Assembly (NCBI GenBank): GCA_016213645.1
Contig: JACQZY010000026.1
Span: forward strand, 1-64,000
From: Actinomycetota bacterium
GTDB lineage: Bacteria; Actinomycetota; Thermoleophilia; Solirubrobacterales; JACPNS01
Length of the DNA: 64,000 nt
Direction: 5' to 3'
Shown one piece after another: positions 41,397 through 50,096 of the stretch. How positions within the stretch are numbered: the first letter of the stretch is position 1; the number at the start of each line of letters is the position of its first letter. Made by a program: the position numbers and the translations under genes. Below the pieces are notes generated by a model. It saw nothing but the letters and a program-made list of their open reading frames with translations. It did no database searches and was not told the DNA's origin.

Positions 41397-41789
41397 CTAC
41401 TCGCTGGCGAACAGCTGGAAGAACGGCGGGAACGTGAATAACAGCGCCAAGCCGAACAGCACCGCCGAAACCCGAAGATAGGGCTTCCAGGCGAGATCGC
41501 GCTTTTTGAAGGCCGCGTGCAACCCGCCCCATGCCGCGATATACACCAAGACGGCGAGGGTGGTCTTGCCCGAAAGCGGTCCGACCCGTTTGGAAAACTC
41601 CAGACCGTCGTGAATCCCGGTGCTTGCTTCGGCCAGTACCGTGAAAATGCCCAGCGCGATCGAGCCGATGGCGGCGGCGAGCGTTGCCGCGATCACCGGT
41701 CCGTTCGGTTTTTTGGCTGAAGCAGATGCTCCGTCGACACTTGCCGCAGTGCTTGATTTCGCATCTATGGTTGCTTGATCAATTGCCAT
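41397..41789 (-). CDS. Small membrane protein, partner of the upstream gene
   Basis: The 130-residue protein has an Ala/Ser-rich cytoplasmic start (residues 1-28) and three probable membrane helices: VIAATLAAAIGSIALGIFTVL, TTLAVLVYIAAWGGLHAAF and YLRVSAVLFGLALLFTFPPFF. One conserved-looking His lies at the end of helix 2 (GGLHAAFKKRDL). GGGAGAG precedes the ATG. It is 12 bp downstream of another small membrane protein gene and almost surely forms an operon with it. I do not recognise the family; a heme or quinone-linked role is only a thought prompted by the histidines. Confidence 0.7.
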   Translation of the reverse strand: MAIDQATIDAKSSTAASVDGASASAKKPNGPVIAATLAAAIGSIALGIFTVLAEASTGIHDGLEFSKRVGPLSGKTTLAVLVYIAAWGGLHAAFKKRDLAWKPYLRVSAVLFGLALLFTFPPFFQLFASE

Positions 41790-41801
41790 TGTTTCTCTCC
41801 C

Positions 41802-42311
41802 TTAAACCGAGGCGTTCTTCGTAATTAACGCGCCGAGCAAGCCGACTATGGTCGCCACGGCAAACGCGCCTGTGAGCAATGCCATTCCCAGCTTGCGCGC
41901 GGTCTTGTTGTTCACGAGTTCCTCGCGGTAATAAAAGACCACGAACGCGGCCGCTGTGGCGATCAGTGGAACCAGCCACGCCGCATGCTCTTTCCACTCC
42001 ATGCCGAAATCGTGCCAATTGGCCGTATTTGGATCGGCCAGAAGTTGCGACTTGGCGCTAGTTGGAGCCTTCTCGCGATACCAGGGGTACACGATCCAGG
42101 ATCCGGTGATCACGGTTGCCCAGGCAACGGCGGCCATCGTCATCGTTCCGGTCACCATTCGCCGTGTGCGCTCGACCACTCCCGACGGGGTGATGAGTTC
42201 GGGTCTGAGACTCCAAAAACCGGCGATTCCGCCGGCGAACGCGAGCAGGAACAACGCTCCAAACGCCATGCCGTGAACCAGCGCCCAAAACTCTCGATTT
42301 GAAAGATCCAT
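41802..42311 (-). CDS. Four-helix membrane protein of unknown function
   Basis: The 169-residue protein has about four membrane helices: FWALVHGMAFGALFLLAFAGGIAGFW, MTMAAVAWATVITGSWIV, AAWLVPLIATAAAFVVFYY and LGMALLTGAFAVATIVGLLGALI. H14 lies in helix 1, while H100 and H108 flank the outer end of helix 3 (NWHDFGMEWKEHAAWL). The loop with YPWYREKAPTSAK separates helices 2 and 3. A GAAGAGGAAGG stretch precedes the start. The histidines could bind heme b, but no CxxCH or known cytochrome signature is present. It is the first gene of a two-gene operon. Confidence 0.72.
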   Translation of the reverse strand: MDLSNREFWALVHGMAFGALFLLAFAGGIAGFWSLRPELITPSGVVERTRRMVTGTMTMAAVAWATVITGSWIVYPWYREKAPTSAKSQLLADPNTANWHDFGMEWKEHAAWLVPLIATAAAFVVFYYREELVNNKTARKLGMALLTGAFAVATIVGLLGALITKNASV

Positions 42312-42528
42312 AGCGACAATGCCTTCCTCTTCAAGCCGCTTGCGCGCGGCGTCAAAAACATCGTTGGACGGACAGGAGCCATCCCTGGCGCTACGTGAGA
42401 CAAACTACCGAAAAATGCATAGGGCGGCGTTCCGGTTGAAGCAATCTCCGCGAATCTTGCACCGGCATTTACGGAGGTCGCGGCCGGGCATGTTCGGACC
42501 CGGCCAGGGCCGGACATTTGCCGGTGGC

Positions 42529-42558
42529 TTGCGGTAGGGTCGAAAGTCTCGGTATACC
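42529..42558 (+). promoter_or_regulatory. Promoter of the small 61-residue gene
   Basis: TTGCGG (42529-42534) and TATACC (42553-42558) are 18 bp apart, 29 bp before the ATG at 42588, which has AAGGAG six bases upstream. Confidence 0.5.
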
Positions 42559-42587
42559 CCCGCAAAATCTCCGCGAAGGAGCCCATC

Positions 42588-42773
42588 ATGAGCCGTTCCG
42601 TAAACAGCCGTGTCTTCGAAGTCGTCGGCCGCGCCACCTGGGCGCTGACCAAACGAGAAATGCGCCGCAAAGCAGGTCGCGCAATCTCCACCAGGTATGT
42701 AGCGATCGGCGCGCTTGCGCTGGGCGTGGTGGGAATCGGCGCGATAGCGGCGCGCAGCGGGCATGGCGTTTGA
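42588..42773 (+). CDS. Small single-pass membrane protein
   Basis: The 61-residue protein is supported by a strong AAGGAG six bases before its ATG and by a promoter-like pair upstream. The N-terminal half is basic and amphipathic (NSRVFEVVGRATWALTKREMRRKAGRA). The C-terminal half is one membrane helix (YVAIGALALGVVGIGAIAA) followed by a short RSGHGV tail. It would insert with the basic end inside. No family is recognised. The next gene in the same direction starts 118 bp later, so they may be co-transcribed. Confidence 0.65.
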   Translation: MSRSVNSRVFEVVGRATWALTKREMRRKAGRAISTRYVAIGALALGVVGIGAIAARSGHGV

Positions 42774-42891
42774 GCGGGCGCTTTCCCGCTATTCCCGGAT
42801 ACCCGTGCAATGCAGTCGGATACTGTTGCCCGACAGCCTGACAAGCACGTACTGCGGCGACTTGCTTGTATTCCCGGAAAAGGAGCGCCTG

Positions 42892-43389
42892 ATGGAAGAC
42901 CAAGGCATCAGCAGTGAGAATGCGGCCACGCTGGCCGGAATGAAGAACGCGATCGTAGTCACCGGCAATGTTGCGAGGGAGGCGACGCGTCACGTCGAGG
43001 CCAAGATGGGGCAGTCTTCGGAATCCTCCAAATGGAAGCTGGAGACCGATCAGGTCTTTTTTGCCAAGTACGACTGGAAGCACGACAGTTGGCTTCCGTT
43101 GGAGTTCACGTTTAGATCCGACGCGGGGCTGCCCGAGGCCTCAGGTGCGCTGGTCTTCATGGCCGGCATCACTCATGCCATGGGTCGGGATCCATTCGGA
43201 GACGCGCGCGTCGAGAACACACTCAGCGATGAGTTCAAGTCGTTCATGTCGCCCGACAGCACGGGTCGCATTATGCGCATCCTCAAGCCCGAGGAGCTGC
43301 TTTCGGCAAGTACGCGGGACGATCAGGCGCGCATTCTTTCGGACTGGATCCTTGAATCGTTCGACCAGATTGCCGAGTGCTTCTCGTAG
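42892..43389 (+). CDS. Uncharacterised soluble protein
   Basis: The ATG at 42892 follows AAAAGGAG by 6 nt and gives a 165-residue acidic, soluble protein; the frame is open 43 codons further left but without a ribosome-binding site. It has no membrane segment or signal peptide. Visible stretches include KWKLETDQVFFAKYDWKHDSWLPLEFTF, ALVFMAGITHAMGRDPFG and ILSDWILESFDQIAECF. I recognise no family. It lies between the 61-residue membrane gene and dnaE. Confidence 0.6.
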   Translation: MEDQGISSENAATLAGMKNAIVVTGNVAREATRHVEAKMGQSSESSKWKLETDQVFFAKYDWKHDSWLPLEFTFRSDAGLPEASGALVFMAGITHAMGRDPFGDARVENTLSDEFKSFMSPDSTGRIMRILKPEELLSASTRDDQARILSDWILESFDQIAECFS

Positions 43390-43474
43390 GGCCGGTGAGA
43401 TACGGCATGAATCCGATCCCCCGGACACGGAAATTCGGAATTCGCCCCCCAAAACCCCCCGCCGACTCGCCGCA

Positions 43475-43480
43475 TAAAAT
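43475..43480 (+). promoter_or_regulatory. -10-like hexamer before dnaE
   Basis: TAAAAT ends 6 nt before the GTG of dnaE, with no ribosome-binding site, which fits a leaderless transcript. Confidence 0.5.
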
Positions 43481-43486
43481 CATTCG

Positions 43487-46400
43487 GTGAGCGCCTCCGC
43501 AGTCCACCTTCACGTCCACTCCGAGTACTCGCTGCTGGATGGTGCGTGTCACATCAAAGACCTTGCCAAGCGGGCTGCGGAGTTTGGCCAGCCGGCGCTT
43601 GGGCTCACTGATCACGGCGTCATGAATGGCGCTGTCGATCTGTACGAAGCCTGCAAAAAGGAGGGCGTCAAGCCCGTTCTTGGTTGTGAGGTCTACTTCG
43701 TGGACGATCACCGCCGTCGCGACAAGGAGCGCCGCGAGCGAAATCATCTCACGCTGCTCGCCCGTGATGACGACGGTTTTCGAAACCTCGTAAAGCTTTG
43801 CAGCGCCGGATTTCTGGAGGGCTTTCACCGCGGCAAGGCCAATGTGGACCTCGAACTGCTTGACCGCTACGGCAAGGGAATCATTGCGCTGACCGGTTGT
43901 TTGCAGTCGCGTTTTGTGCGCCGTTTGCTCGAAAACAACCAGGCAGAGGCCAAGGCCCACGTCGACAGCCTGATCCAGATCTTCGGCGCGGACAACGTCT
44001 ATTTCGAGGTCCAAGAGAACAAGATCCCCGAGCAGGACCAGGCCAACGTGGGGATCGCCGCCGCCGCCAAGGAGTTCGGCAGACCGCTGGTGGGCACCAG
44101 CGACGTTCACTACCTGCGCCGAGAGGACTACGACCACCACACGGCGCTGCTTTGCGTGCAGACCAAGAGCACGATCGCGGCGCCGAAGATGAGCTTCGAT
44201 ACCAACGAGTTCTATCTCAAGAACTCCGAAGAGATGGCTGCCGACTTCACGCAGTGGCCGGGCGCGGTGGAGTCCACGCTGGAGATCGCCGAGCGCGTGA
44301 ACGTGGAGATCGAACTAGGTAAACGGCTGATTCCGAGATTTCCGACGCCTAATGGTGAGGACGATGGGGCATACCTGCGGCAGATCGCCGAGGAAGGCAT
44401 ACGCAGCCGCTATGGCGATCCGGTTCCGGCCGCCGCCCGCGAGCGCCTGGAGATGGAACTTGGCGTGATCGACAAGATGGGCTTCAACAGCTACTTCCTG
44501 ATCGTTTGGGACTTCGTCAAATACGCGAAGGACAACGGCGTCGCCGTCGGCCCCGGGCGTGGCAGCGCGGCTGGATCGATCGTCAGCTTCGTACTCAACA
44601 TCACCGACGTCGACCCACTGGCTTACAACCTGCTTTTCGAACGATTTCTCAACGCCGAGCGCGTCAGCATGCCGGACATCGACATCGACTTCTCAGTACA
44701 CGGCCGCGAGCAGGTGATCCGCTACGTCAGCGACAAGTACGGCAAGGAATCGGTCGCCCGCATCATCACCTTCGGCCGCATGTTTCCGCGTGCCGCGGTG
44801 CGGGACGCGGCGAGAGTGCTGGGCCACGACTACGCCACCGGCGACCGCCTGAGCAAGATGATCCCCGAGCCGATCATGGGTCGCTCGCCGAGCTTTGAGG
44901 AATGCCTGAAGAAGGGCGAGCCGCTGTTTGAGCTTTACGAAAACGACCCCACCAGCAAAGAAGTGATCGACGTCGCTCGCGGACTTGAGAACATCGTGCG
45001 CAACAGCTCCATCCATGCAGCCGCCGTCGTGATCGCCGACCGCCCGCTGACCGACATCGTTCCCTTGCAGATCGCCGAGGACCGTTCGGCGGGCGCAGAC
45101 GAAAACTCTCACAAGATCGTCACGCAGTACTCGATGAAGCCGGTGGAAAAGCTCGGCCTGCTGAAGATGGACTTCCTCGGCCTGCGCAACCTCGACGTGA
45201 TTGAGAGCGCGCTGGACATCATCGAGCGATCCACCGGTGAACGCCCGGACATGGTCAACCTGCCGCTCGACGATGAAAAGACCTTCAAGATGCTTGCGCG
45301 CGGCGATTCGATCGGCGTTTTCCAGTTCGAATCCGAGGGCATGCGCGAAGCGCTGAAGAAGGTCAAGCCAACGGAGTTTGAGGACCTGATCGCGCTGGTC
45401 GCGCTTTATCGCCCCGGCGCTATGCGCTACATCGACGCCTACGCCCGCGGCAAGCGCAACCCGGCCGCCGTCACTTTCATCGACGAACGCCTGCGTCCAA
45501 TCACCGAGACTTCTTACGGCGTCGTGCTTTACCAGGAGCAGAACATGCAGGTCGCCAAGGACATCGGCGGCTTCACCGGGCCGGAAGCCGACGACCTGCG
45601 CAAGGCGATCGGCAAGAAGGACCGCGAGGGCATGGCCAAGCTGAAGGAGAAGTTCGTCAGCGGCTGCACCGCCGGCGGCACCAGCCCAAAGGTGATCGAG
45701 TCGCTCTGGAAGATGAACGAAGACGCCGCCGACTACTCGTTCAACAAGTCTCACGCCGCGTGTTACGGCTTGATCGCGTATCGCACCGCATGGCTGAAGG
45801 CCAATTATCCGGCCGAGTACATGGCGGCCGTCGTCAGCTCGGTGATGAACACGAAGGACAAGGTGCCGTTCTTTGTCGCCAAGTGCGAGGAGATGGGCAT
45901 CAAGGTGCTGCCTCCAGACGTCAACGAGTCGGAACACGAGTTCGTTGTGGTTGAGGGCAATATCCGTTTCGGTCTGGAGGCCGTTAAGGGAGTGGGAGGT
46001 GCCGCGGTCGACGCGATCCTCGCCGCGCGCGCGAAGGAAGGCCCGTTCGAATCTCTATGGGAGTTCTGCGAACGAGTCGACGGCCGGGCCGTCAATAAGA
46101 AAGCGATCGAGTCACTGATCAAATGCGGCGCGTTCTCTACCACAGGGGCCACTCGCCGGGGAATGCTCGAAGTGCTGGAAGCAGCGCAGGCCTCCGGTCA
46201 AAAGCTTCAGCAGGACGAGCGAATGGGGCAGGGGTCGATCTTCGACATGGCCGGTCCCGGGGCCGCGGTTCAAGAAAAGCCACCGCGCCCGCCGATCCCC
46301 ACACACGAACACGAACAGCCCGAGCTGCTTGCGATGGAGAAGGAGACCCTTGGACTCTTCCTTTCCAATCACCCGCTCAAACCGATCGCCGGTGCGCTGC

Positions 46401-47026
46401 GTGAGCGCGTGGACTGCTCGATCGCCGAACTCGCCAACAAGCAGGACGGCGCGTGGGTGACGGTAGGCGGTCTGATTGTTGACAGCAAAAAGATCCGCAC
46501 CAAGAGCGGAAGCCACATGATGTTTGCCACGCTCGACGACCTCACGGGTCAGGTGGAAATCTTGATATTCGCCACGGCACTGGAGGCTGTGCAGGAACAC
46601 ATCGCCAACGACGCGGTGATCACCGTGCGCGGCCGCGTTGACCACAAAGAAGCGAACGAAACCAAGTTGGTGGTCCAGGAGGCCGAACCGTTCGAGCCCA
46701 CCGATGAGGAGATCGCCGCGGCGGTCGGAGGAGTTTTTGGCGGTGGCGAGCCGATCCGCGTGGTGATTGACGCCGACACCGCCGAACACCCGTCCGTGGA
46801 GGCCCTCGTGCGTGAACTGCACGGCGTTGTCAGCCTGCACAAGGGCTCGGCGCCGCTGGAAATCGTCGTTCGCACCGGCGACGCCGAAACCGCCTTAGAG
46901 TGTGGCGAGGGCCACCGCGTAACGCGTAGCGCCGGGCTGCTCGCCGAGATCGAGGGTATTTCCGGTCTTGAAGTTGAGGCGGCCGCGACCACCTCCAGCG
47001 GTGCCGCCGCCGGCGGTGGCTGGTAA
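43487..47026 (+). CDS. dnaE: DNA polymerase III alpha subunit
   Basis: DnaE is the replicative polymerase. The 1179-residue protein starts with a PHP domain whose metal ligands look complete (HLHVHSEYSLLDG, LTDHGVMNGA, GCEVYF, RNHLTLLA, TSDVHYL), so built-in proofreading is possible. The C-family palm has PDIDIDF with D397 and D399. The fingers region, helix-hairpin-helix (VKGVGGAAVDAIL), OB domain (ITVRGRVDHKE) and C-terminal tau-binding part follow. The start is GTG, supported by the -10-like element. The protein ends in a Gly/Ala-rich tail. No dnaQ-like gene is in this window. Confidence 0.97.
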   Translation: MSASAVHLHVHSEYSLLDGACHIKDLAKRAAEFGQPALGLTDHGVMNGAVDLYEACKKEGVKPVLGCEVYFVDDHRRRDKERRERNHLTLLARDDDGFRNLVKLCSAGFLEGFHRGKANVDLELLDRYGKGIIALTGCLQSRFVRRLLENNQAEAKAHVDSLIQIFGADNVYFEVQENKIPEQDQANVGIAAAAKEFGRPLVGTSDVHYLRREDYDHHTALLCVQTKSTIAAPKMSFDTNEFYLKNSEEMAADFTQWPGAVESTLEIAERVNVEIELGKRLIPRFPTPNGEDDGAYLRQIAEEGIRSRYGDPVPAAARERLEMELGVIDKMGFNSYFLIVWDFVKYAKDNGVAVGPGRGSAAGSIVSFVLNITDVDPLAYNLLFERFLNAERVSMPDIDIDFSVHGREQVIRYVSDKYGKESVARIITFGRMFPRAAVRDAARVLGHDYATGDRLSKMIPEPIMGRSPSFEECLKKGEPLFELYENDPTSKEVIDVARGLENIVRNSSIHAAAVVIADRPLTDIVPLQIAEDRSAGADENSHKIVTQYSMKPVEKLGLLKMDFLGLRNLDVIESALDIIERSTGERPDMVNLPLDDEKTFKMLARGDSIGVFQFESEGMREALKKVKPTEFEDLIALVALYRPGAMRYIDAYARGKRNPAAVTFIDERLRPITETSYGVVLYQEQNMQVAKDIGGFTGPEADDLRKAIGKKDREGMAKLKEKFVSGCTAGGTSPKVIESLWKMNEDAADYSFNKSHAACYGLIAYRTAWLKANYPAEYMAAVVSSVMNTKDKVPFFVAKCEEMGIKVLPPDVNESEHEFVVVEGNIRFGLEAVKGVGGAAVDAILAARAKEGPFESLWEFCERVDGRAVNKKAIESLIKCGAFSTTGATRRGMLEVLEAAQASGQKLQQDERMGQGSIFDMAGPGAAVQEKPPRPPIPTHEHEQPELLAMEKETLGLFLSNHPLKPIAGALRERVDCSIAELANKQDGAWVTVGGLIVDSKKIRTKSGSHMMFATLDDLTGQVEILIFATALEAVQEHIANDAVITVRGRVDHKEANETKLVVQEAEPFEPTDEEIAAAVGGVFGGGEPIRVVIDADTAEHPSVEALVRELHGVVSLHKGSAPLEIVVRTGDAETALECGEGHRVTRSAGLLAEIEGISGLEVEAAATTSSGAAAGGGW

Positions 47027-47057
47027 TCCAGGGCGCAGCGTGGTACAAGTCTTTCCG

Positions 47058-47933
47058 ATGAGTTCGAACTCGCGTTCGATCAAGTTCAGTTCAAAATCAG
47101 CACTCGCGCTGCTCATGGCGATTGTCTCGTTGCTCGGCGTCGCGTCCGGCGCGAATGCGGAGACGATCACGTCCACCAACGGTGCGTTGACGGCCGAGCT
47201 GACATACGCCCCTGACCCTGGCACCAACCTGTTTGTTTTGCAACGAGTGAAGGCGACCTTGGGTGGCGTTGTCGCCTACGACGCGGCGATTGACCCTGCC
47301 GCATGTGGCGGCGCGTGTTACCTGGCCGGCGACCCGGCGGACGCCTCAGCTTTGCGAACCCTTGAGCTGGATGGCGACGCCGGCGCGGAGGTTTTGGCTT
47401 CCGCGTATTCCGGTGGTGCCCACTGCTGTTCGTTTGCGTATGTGCTCGACTACTCGCCCGTCACCGGGGCGTTTACGCCTCTGGTCCAGGAGTTCGATGC
47501 CGGTTTCATCCTCAGCGACAGCGAGTACGACAACGTCTCGGAATTCGATACTCGCGACTCCCGCTTCGACTACCGCTTCACCGCACACGCCTATTCGGGC
47601 ATGCCGTTCCAGCGGTTCCGGCTCACCGGTGGCGCCTTCATCGACGTAACAGCCGCCTATCCGGCGGCGATCGCAAAGGATGCCCGGTACTGGCGGTCGG
47701 AGATTCGCAAGCTCACACGCCACGGCAAGCTCAAGCCAGGCATGGACGTGCGCGGTTTTTACGCGGCGCGGGCCGCCGACCTGTACAGGCTTGGCGCGGG
47801 CGCGTCTGCCGCGCGAGAGCTCAACCGCGCCGCACGCAGAGGGCTCTTCAACGGTGATCGCACGCTTGGTCGTCGAGGACGCGCATACGTACGCGACCTG
47901 CTGGGCTTTCTGCTCCGCACCGGTTACCGCTAG
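47058..47933 (+). CDS. Secreted protein of unknown function
   Basis: The 291-residue protein begins with a signal peptide (SALALLMAIVSLLGVASGANA). The mature part starts ETITSTNGALTAELTYAPDPG and includes four cysteines in two close groups (PAACGGACYLAG and GGAHCCSFAYVL). Motifs such as DLDGDAGAEVL-like LELDGDAGAEVLASAYSG recall FG-GAP-type calcium-binding loops in extracellular proteins. The C-terminal third is Arg-rich and helical. The family is not recognised. It follows dnaE by 31 bp in the same direction and converges with nfo. Confidence 0.75.
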   Translation: MSSNSRSIKFSSKSALALLMAIVSLLGVASGANAETITSTNGALTAELTYAPDPGTNLFVLQRVKATLGGVVAYDAAIDPAACGGACYLAGDPADASALRTLELDGDAGAEVLASAYSGGAHCCSFAYVLDYSPVTGAFTPLVQEFDAGFILSDSEYDNVSEFDTRDSRFDYRFTAHAYSGMPFQRFRLTGGAFIDVTAAYPAAIAKDARYWRSEIRKLTRHGKLKPGMDVRGFYAARAADLYRLGAGASAARELNRAARRGLFNGDRTLGRRGRAYVRDLLGFLLRTGYR

Positions 47934-47937
47934 GCGG

Positions 47938-48801
47938 CTAAGCGGCGGAGCGAGCTTTTTGGCCCTGCTCGCGCAGCTTCCGCGCGAGCGCAACGTCTTT
48001 GTTGCCGGGACCCTCTTTGTCGGTTCCAGGTATCTCCATCAGCATCGGCAAACCCTCAAAACGCGGTTCCGACAGAAATGCCTGCATTCCGCTCTTGCCG
48101 ATCATTCCCTCGCCTAGGTTGGCGTGGCGGTCACGGTGTGATTCAAACTCGTCGCGGCTGTCGTTCAGATGCAGTGCGTGTAGCCGGTCCAGGCCGACCG
48201 CGGCGTCCAGCTGATCGACCGTCGCTGTCACGGCATCAATCGTGCGAACGTCATATCCGGCGGCGTGGCTGTGACAGGAATCGACGCAAACGCCCACGCG
48301 CGGGTCACCATCGAGCAGATCGATCAGATCGCGCAGCTGGCCGAACTCGCAACCTACAGCCTTGCGACCGGCGGCGTTTTCAAGCAGCACACGGCAGCTC
48401 TCGCTGGCCTTGAGCGCCTTCTTTACCGTGCCCGCAATTCGCTTTATCGTCTGCGCGTAAGTTTCGTCTTTCACGTGGCCGGGGTGTAGCACCACACCCG
48501 CGCTGCCGATCGCGTCGCCGACGCGCAGCGCGTGAGTGAGCGAGTCCAGTGACTTCTTGGCCAGTTCCTTGTCGGTGGAACCGGGATTGATCAGGTAGAT
48601 CGCATGAATTACTACCGCGTCGATCGGAGAGGCCTCCATCGCTTCGCGAAACGCCGCGAAGTCCGCGTCGTCGTAGGCCGTCGGGCGCCACATCCGCGGA
48701 CTCTGATTGAAGATCTGAATAGCGGTGCAGCCGAACTCCGTGCCACGTTCGATTGCCTTGATCAAACCTCCGGAGGTGGATACGTGTGCGCCGATCAGCA
48801 T
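47938..48801 (-). CDS. nfo: Endonuclease IV (deoxyribonuclease IV)
   Basis: Nfo cleaves DNA at abasic sites in base excision repair with three zinc ions. The 287-residue protein from the ATG at 48801 starts MLIGAHVSTSGGL, exactly the family start. Metal ligands are visible in GAHVS, VVLHPGHVKDE, LLENAAG, CVDSCHSHAAGYD, LHLNDSRDEFESHRDRHANLGEG and MEIPGTDKEGP. The upstream in-frame ATG at 48843 would lie inside a terminator and is rejected. TAGACT ends 10 nt before the chosen ATG. Confidence 0.96.
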   Translation of the reverse strand: MLIGAHVSTSGGLIKAIERGTEFGCTAIQIFNQSPRMWRPTAYDDADFAAFREAMEASPIDAVVIHAIYLINPGSTDKELAKKSLDSLTHALRVGDAIGSAGVVLHPGHVKDETYAQTIKRIAGTVKKALKASESCRVLLENAAGRKAVGCEFGQLRDLIDLLDGDPRVGVCVDSCHSHAAGYDVRTIDAVTATVDQLDAAVGLDRLHALHLNDSRDEFESHRDRHANLGEGMIGKSGMQAFLSEPRFEGLPMLMEIPGTDKEGPGNKDVALARKLREQGQKARSAA

Positions 48802-48811
48802 CTGGCGGCGA

Positions 48812-48817
48812 AGTCTA
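48812..48817 (-). promoter_or_regulatory. -10-like hexamer before nfo
   Basis: TAGACT on the minus strand ends 10 nt before the ATG at 48801, consistent with a very short leader. Confidence 0.35.
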
Positions 48818-48828
48818 GTTACAGGATG

Positions 48829-48865
48829 AAAAAAGAGCGGCACCCTTTGAAAAGGGCGCCGCTCT
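48829..48865 (-). terminator. Rho-independent terminator of the repeat-protein gene
   Basis: On the minus strand a 15-bp stem (arms 48865-48851 and 48848-48834, one G-U pair) is followed by six T. The G-U pair would be an A-C mismatch on the other strand, so it works for the minus strand, 43 bp after the repeat-protein stop. Confidence 0.85.
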
Positions 48866-48908
48866 GGACAGTTCAGCGATTGCGATGTTGCTGTGGCAGA
48901 TTCTTCAA

Positions 48909-50096
48909 CTAGTTCGTTCCGGTGAACGCCGGCGAGCGGCGTCCGGTCGCGCTGAACCTCGCGCAGGGGCGGAACTTCTTTGTAGCCGTCGACGAAGTGC
49001 CGTCGGCGAAGCGGACGACAGCCTTGATCGTGTGCTTACCGGCCGTCAGCTTGGACGTGAAGAGCTTGTAGTTGAGCGGAGTCTTGGTGACCCTCGCCCA
49101 GCGCTTGCCGTCCACGTAGATCGTCATCGACACGGGCGTGCCGTTCTTACCCGAGGCCGTGATCAGCAGGTAGGGCTTGGTGCAGTTCTTGTTGACCGCG
49201 AGTCCGGCGACGGCCGGCGGCGGGACAACCGTGGCACCGACGGTCGGACCCGGTGGGTTCGAAGTCGGACCGGTCGGTGGCGTCGGTTCGCTCGTCGGTC
49301 CCGTAGGGGGCGTCGGATCGCTCGTCGGACCGGTCGGTGGCGTTGGATCGCCGGTCGGTCCAGTGGGCGGCGTGGGCTCGCCGGTCGGTCCGGTCGGCGG
49401 CGGCGGGCAGTTCTTCCACTCGATCTTGATGCATGTGGCGACGGTCACCCAAATGGTCTTGATGACTGTCGTCGTCGTGGTCACCGTGGTGTCGCAGTCG
49501 TAGCTCCACTTGATGCAGAGACTGCCGTAGTAAAGCGCGCAGACCTTCTTCGTGGTGCTCGTGGTCTTGGTGGTCGTTGCGGTGATCACCTTTTTCACGC
49601 TGACTTTCACGTTTGCCGTGCCGCATTCGCCGCAGCCGGTGACCGTGAACTTGAACTTGCCGTCCGCGTCGGTCGTGCCGCTACCGGACTTGCCGGCGCA
49701 CACGCCGCTGGTGATCTCCCATTTGACCTCAACGCCGGCAGCGACCGTGGTCTTACCCGGACCTTCGTCGCAATCGCGGTATGCACCGCTTTCGCTGGAG
49801 GCGCCGGTCGTGTTCTTCTTGACCGAAACGGTGAATTCGCCGGTTGCGCCGGCCGGGTCGGAGACCGTCTGATCGGTCGGCGACACCGAGACGTCGCAAT
49901 AGTTCTTGTAGTACTTGGTGACGGTGGAGTTCGGACACTCCGTGGTTGATCCGCAGCCGCTACCGCTGCTGCCGCCGTAGGATCCGCCGGTTGCCGATGC
50001 GCCGGCCGGCGTGAACGCCATGACCGCCACCACCGAAATTGCCGCCGCGAGCAGCTTCCAGCGATAAGCCGAGAGATGGAAACGTGCGTTGGTCAT
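48909..50096 (-). CDS. Cysteine-rich secreted protein with Pro-Thr-Gly repeats
   Basis: The 395-residue protein has a signal peptide (RWKLLAAAISVVAVMAFTPAGASA). Residues about 37-235 are Thr-rich with some fourteen cysteines and an Ig-like part (SVSPTDQTVSDPAGATGEFTVSVKK). A low-complexity stalk of ten-residue units (PTPPTGPTSD-like, 240-290) follows, then a C-terminal beta domain (VSMTIYVDGKRWARVTK, AGKHTIKAVVRFADG). The layout is that of a surface stalk protein. It is monocistronic, with a strong promoter, a leader of about 215 nt and its own terminator. No LPXTG or membrane anchor is seen. AGGAGG lies 14 nt before the ATG. Confidence 0.8.
   Translation of the reverse strand: MTNARFHLSAYRWKLLAAAISVVAVMAFTPAGASATGGSYGGSSGSGCGSTTECPNSTVTKYYKNYCDVSVSPTDQTVSDPAGATGEFTVSVKKNTTGASSESGAYRDCDEGPGKTTVAAGVEVKWEITSGVCAGKSGSGTTDADGKFKFTVTGCGECGTANVKVSVKKVITATTTKTTSTTKKVCALYYGSLCIKWSYDCDTTVTTTTTVIKTIWVTVATCIKIEWKNCPPPPTGPTGEPTPPTGPTGDPTPPTGPTSDPTPPTGPTSEPTPPTGPTSNPPGPTVGATVVPPPAVAGLAVNKNCTKPYLLITASGKNGTPVSMTIYVDGKRWARVTKTPLNYKLFTSKLTAGKHTIKAVVRFADGTSSTATKKFRPCARFSATGRRSPAFTGTN
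49264..49413. repeat. Tandem 30-bp repeat coding the Pro-Thr-Gly stalk
   Basis: Five imperfect copies of a 30-bp unit (about 49264, 49294, 49324, 49354 and 49384) code for PTPPTGPT plus two variable residues. Differences between copies are mostly at third codon positions. Confidence 0.8.

Noticed and set aside
48802-48843. Earlier ATG for endonuclease IV at 48843
   Set aside because: It lies inside a rho-independent terminator, and the family begins with MLIGAHVS at 48801.
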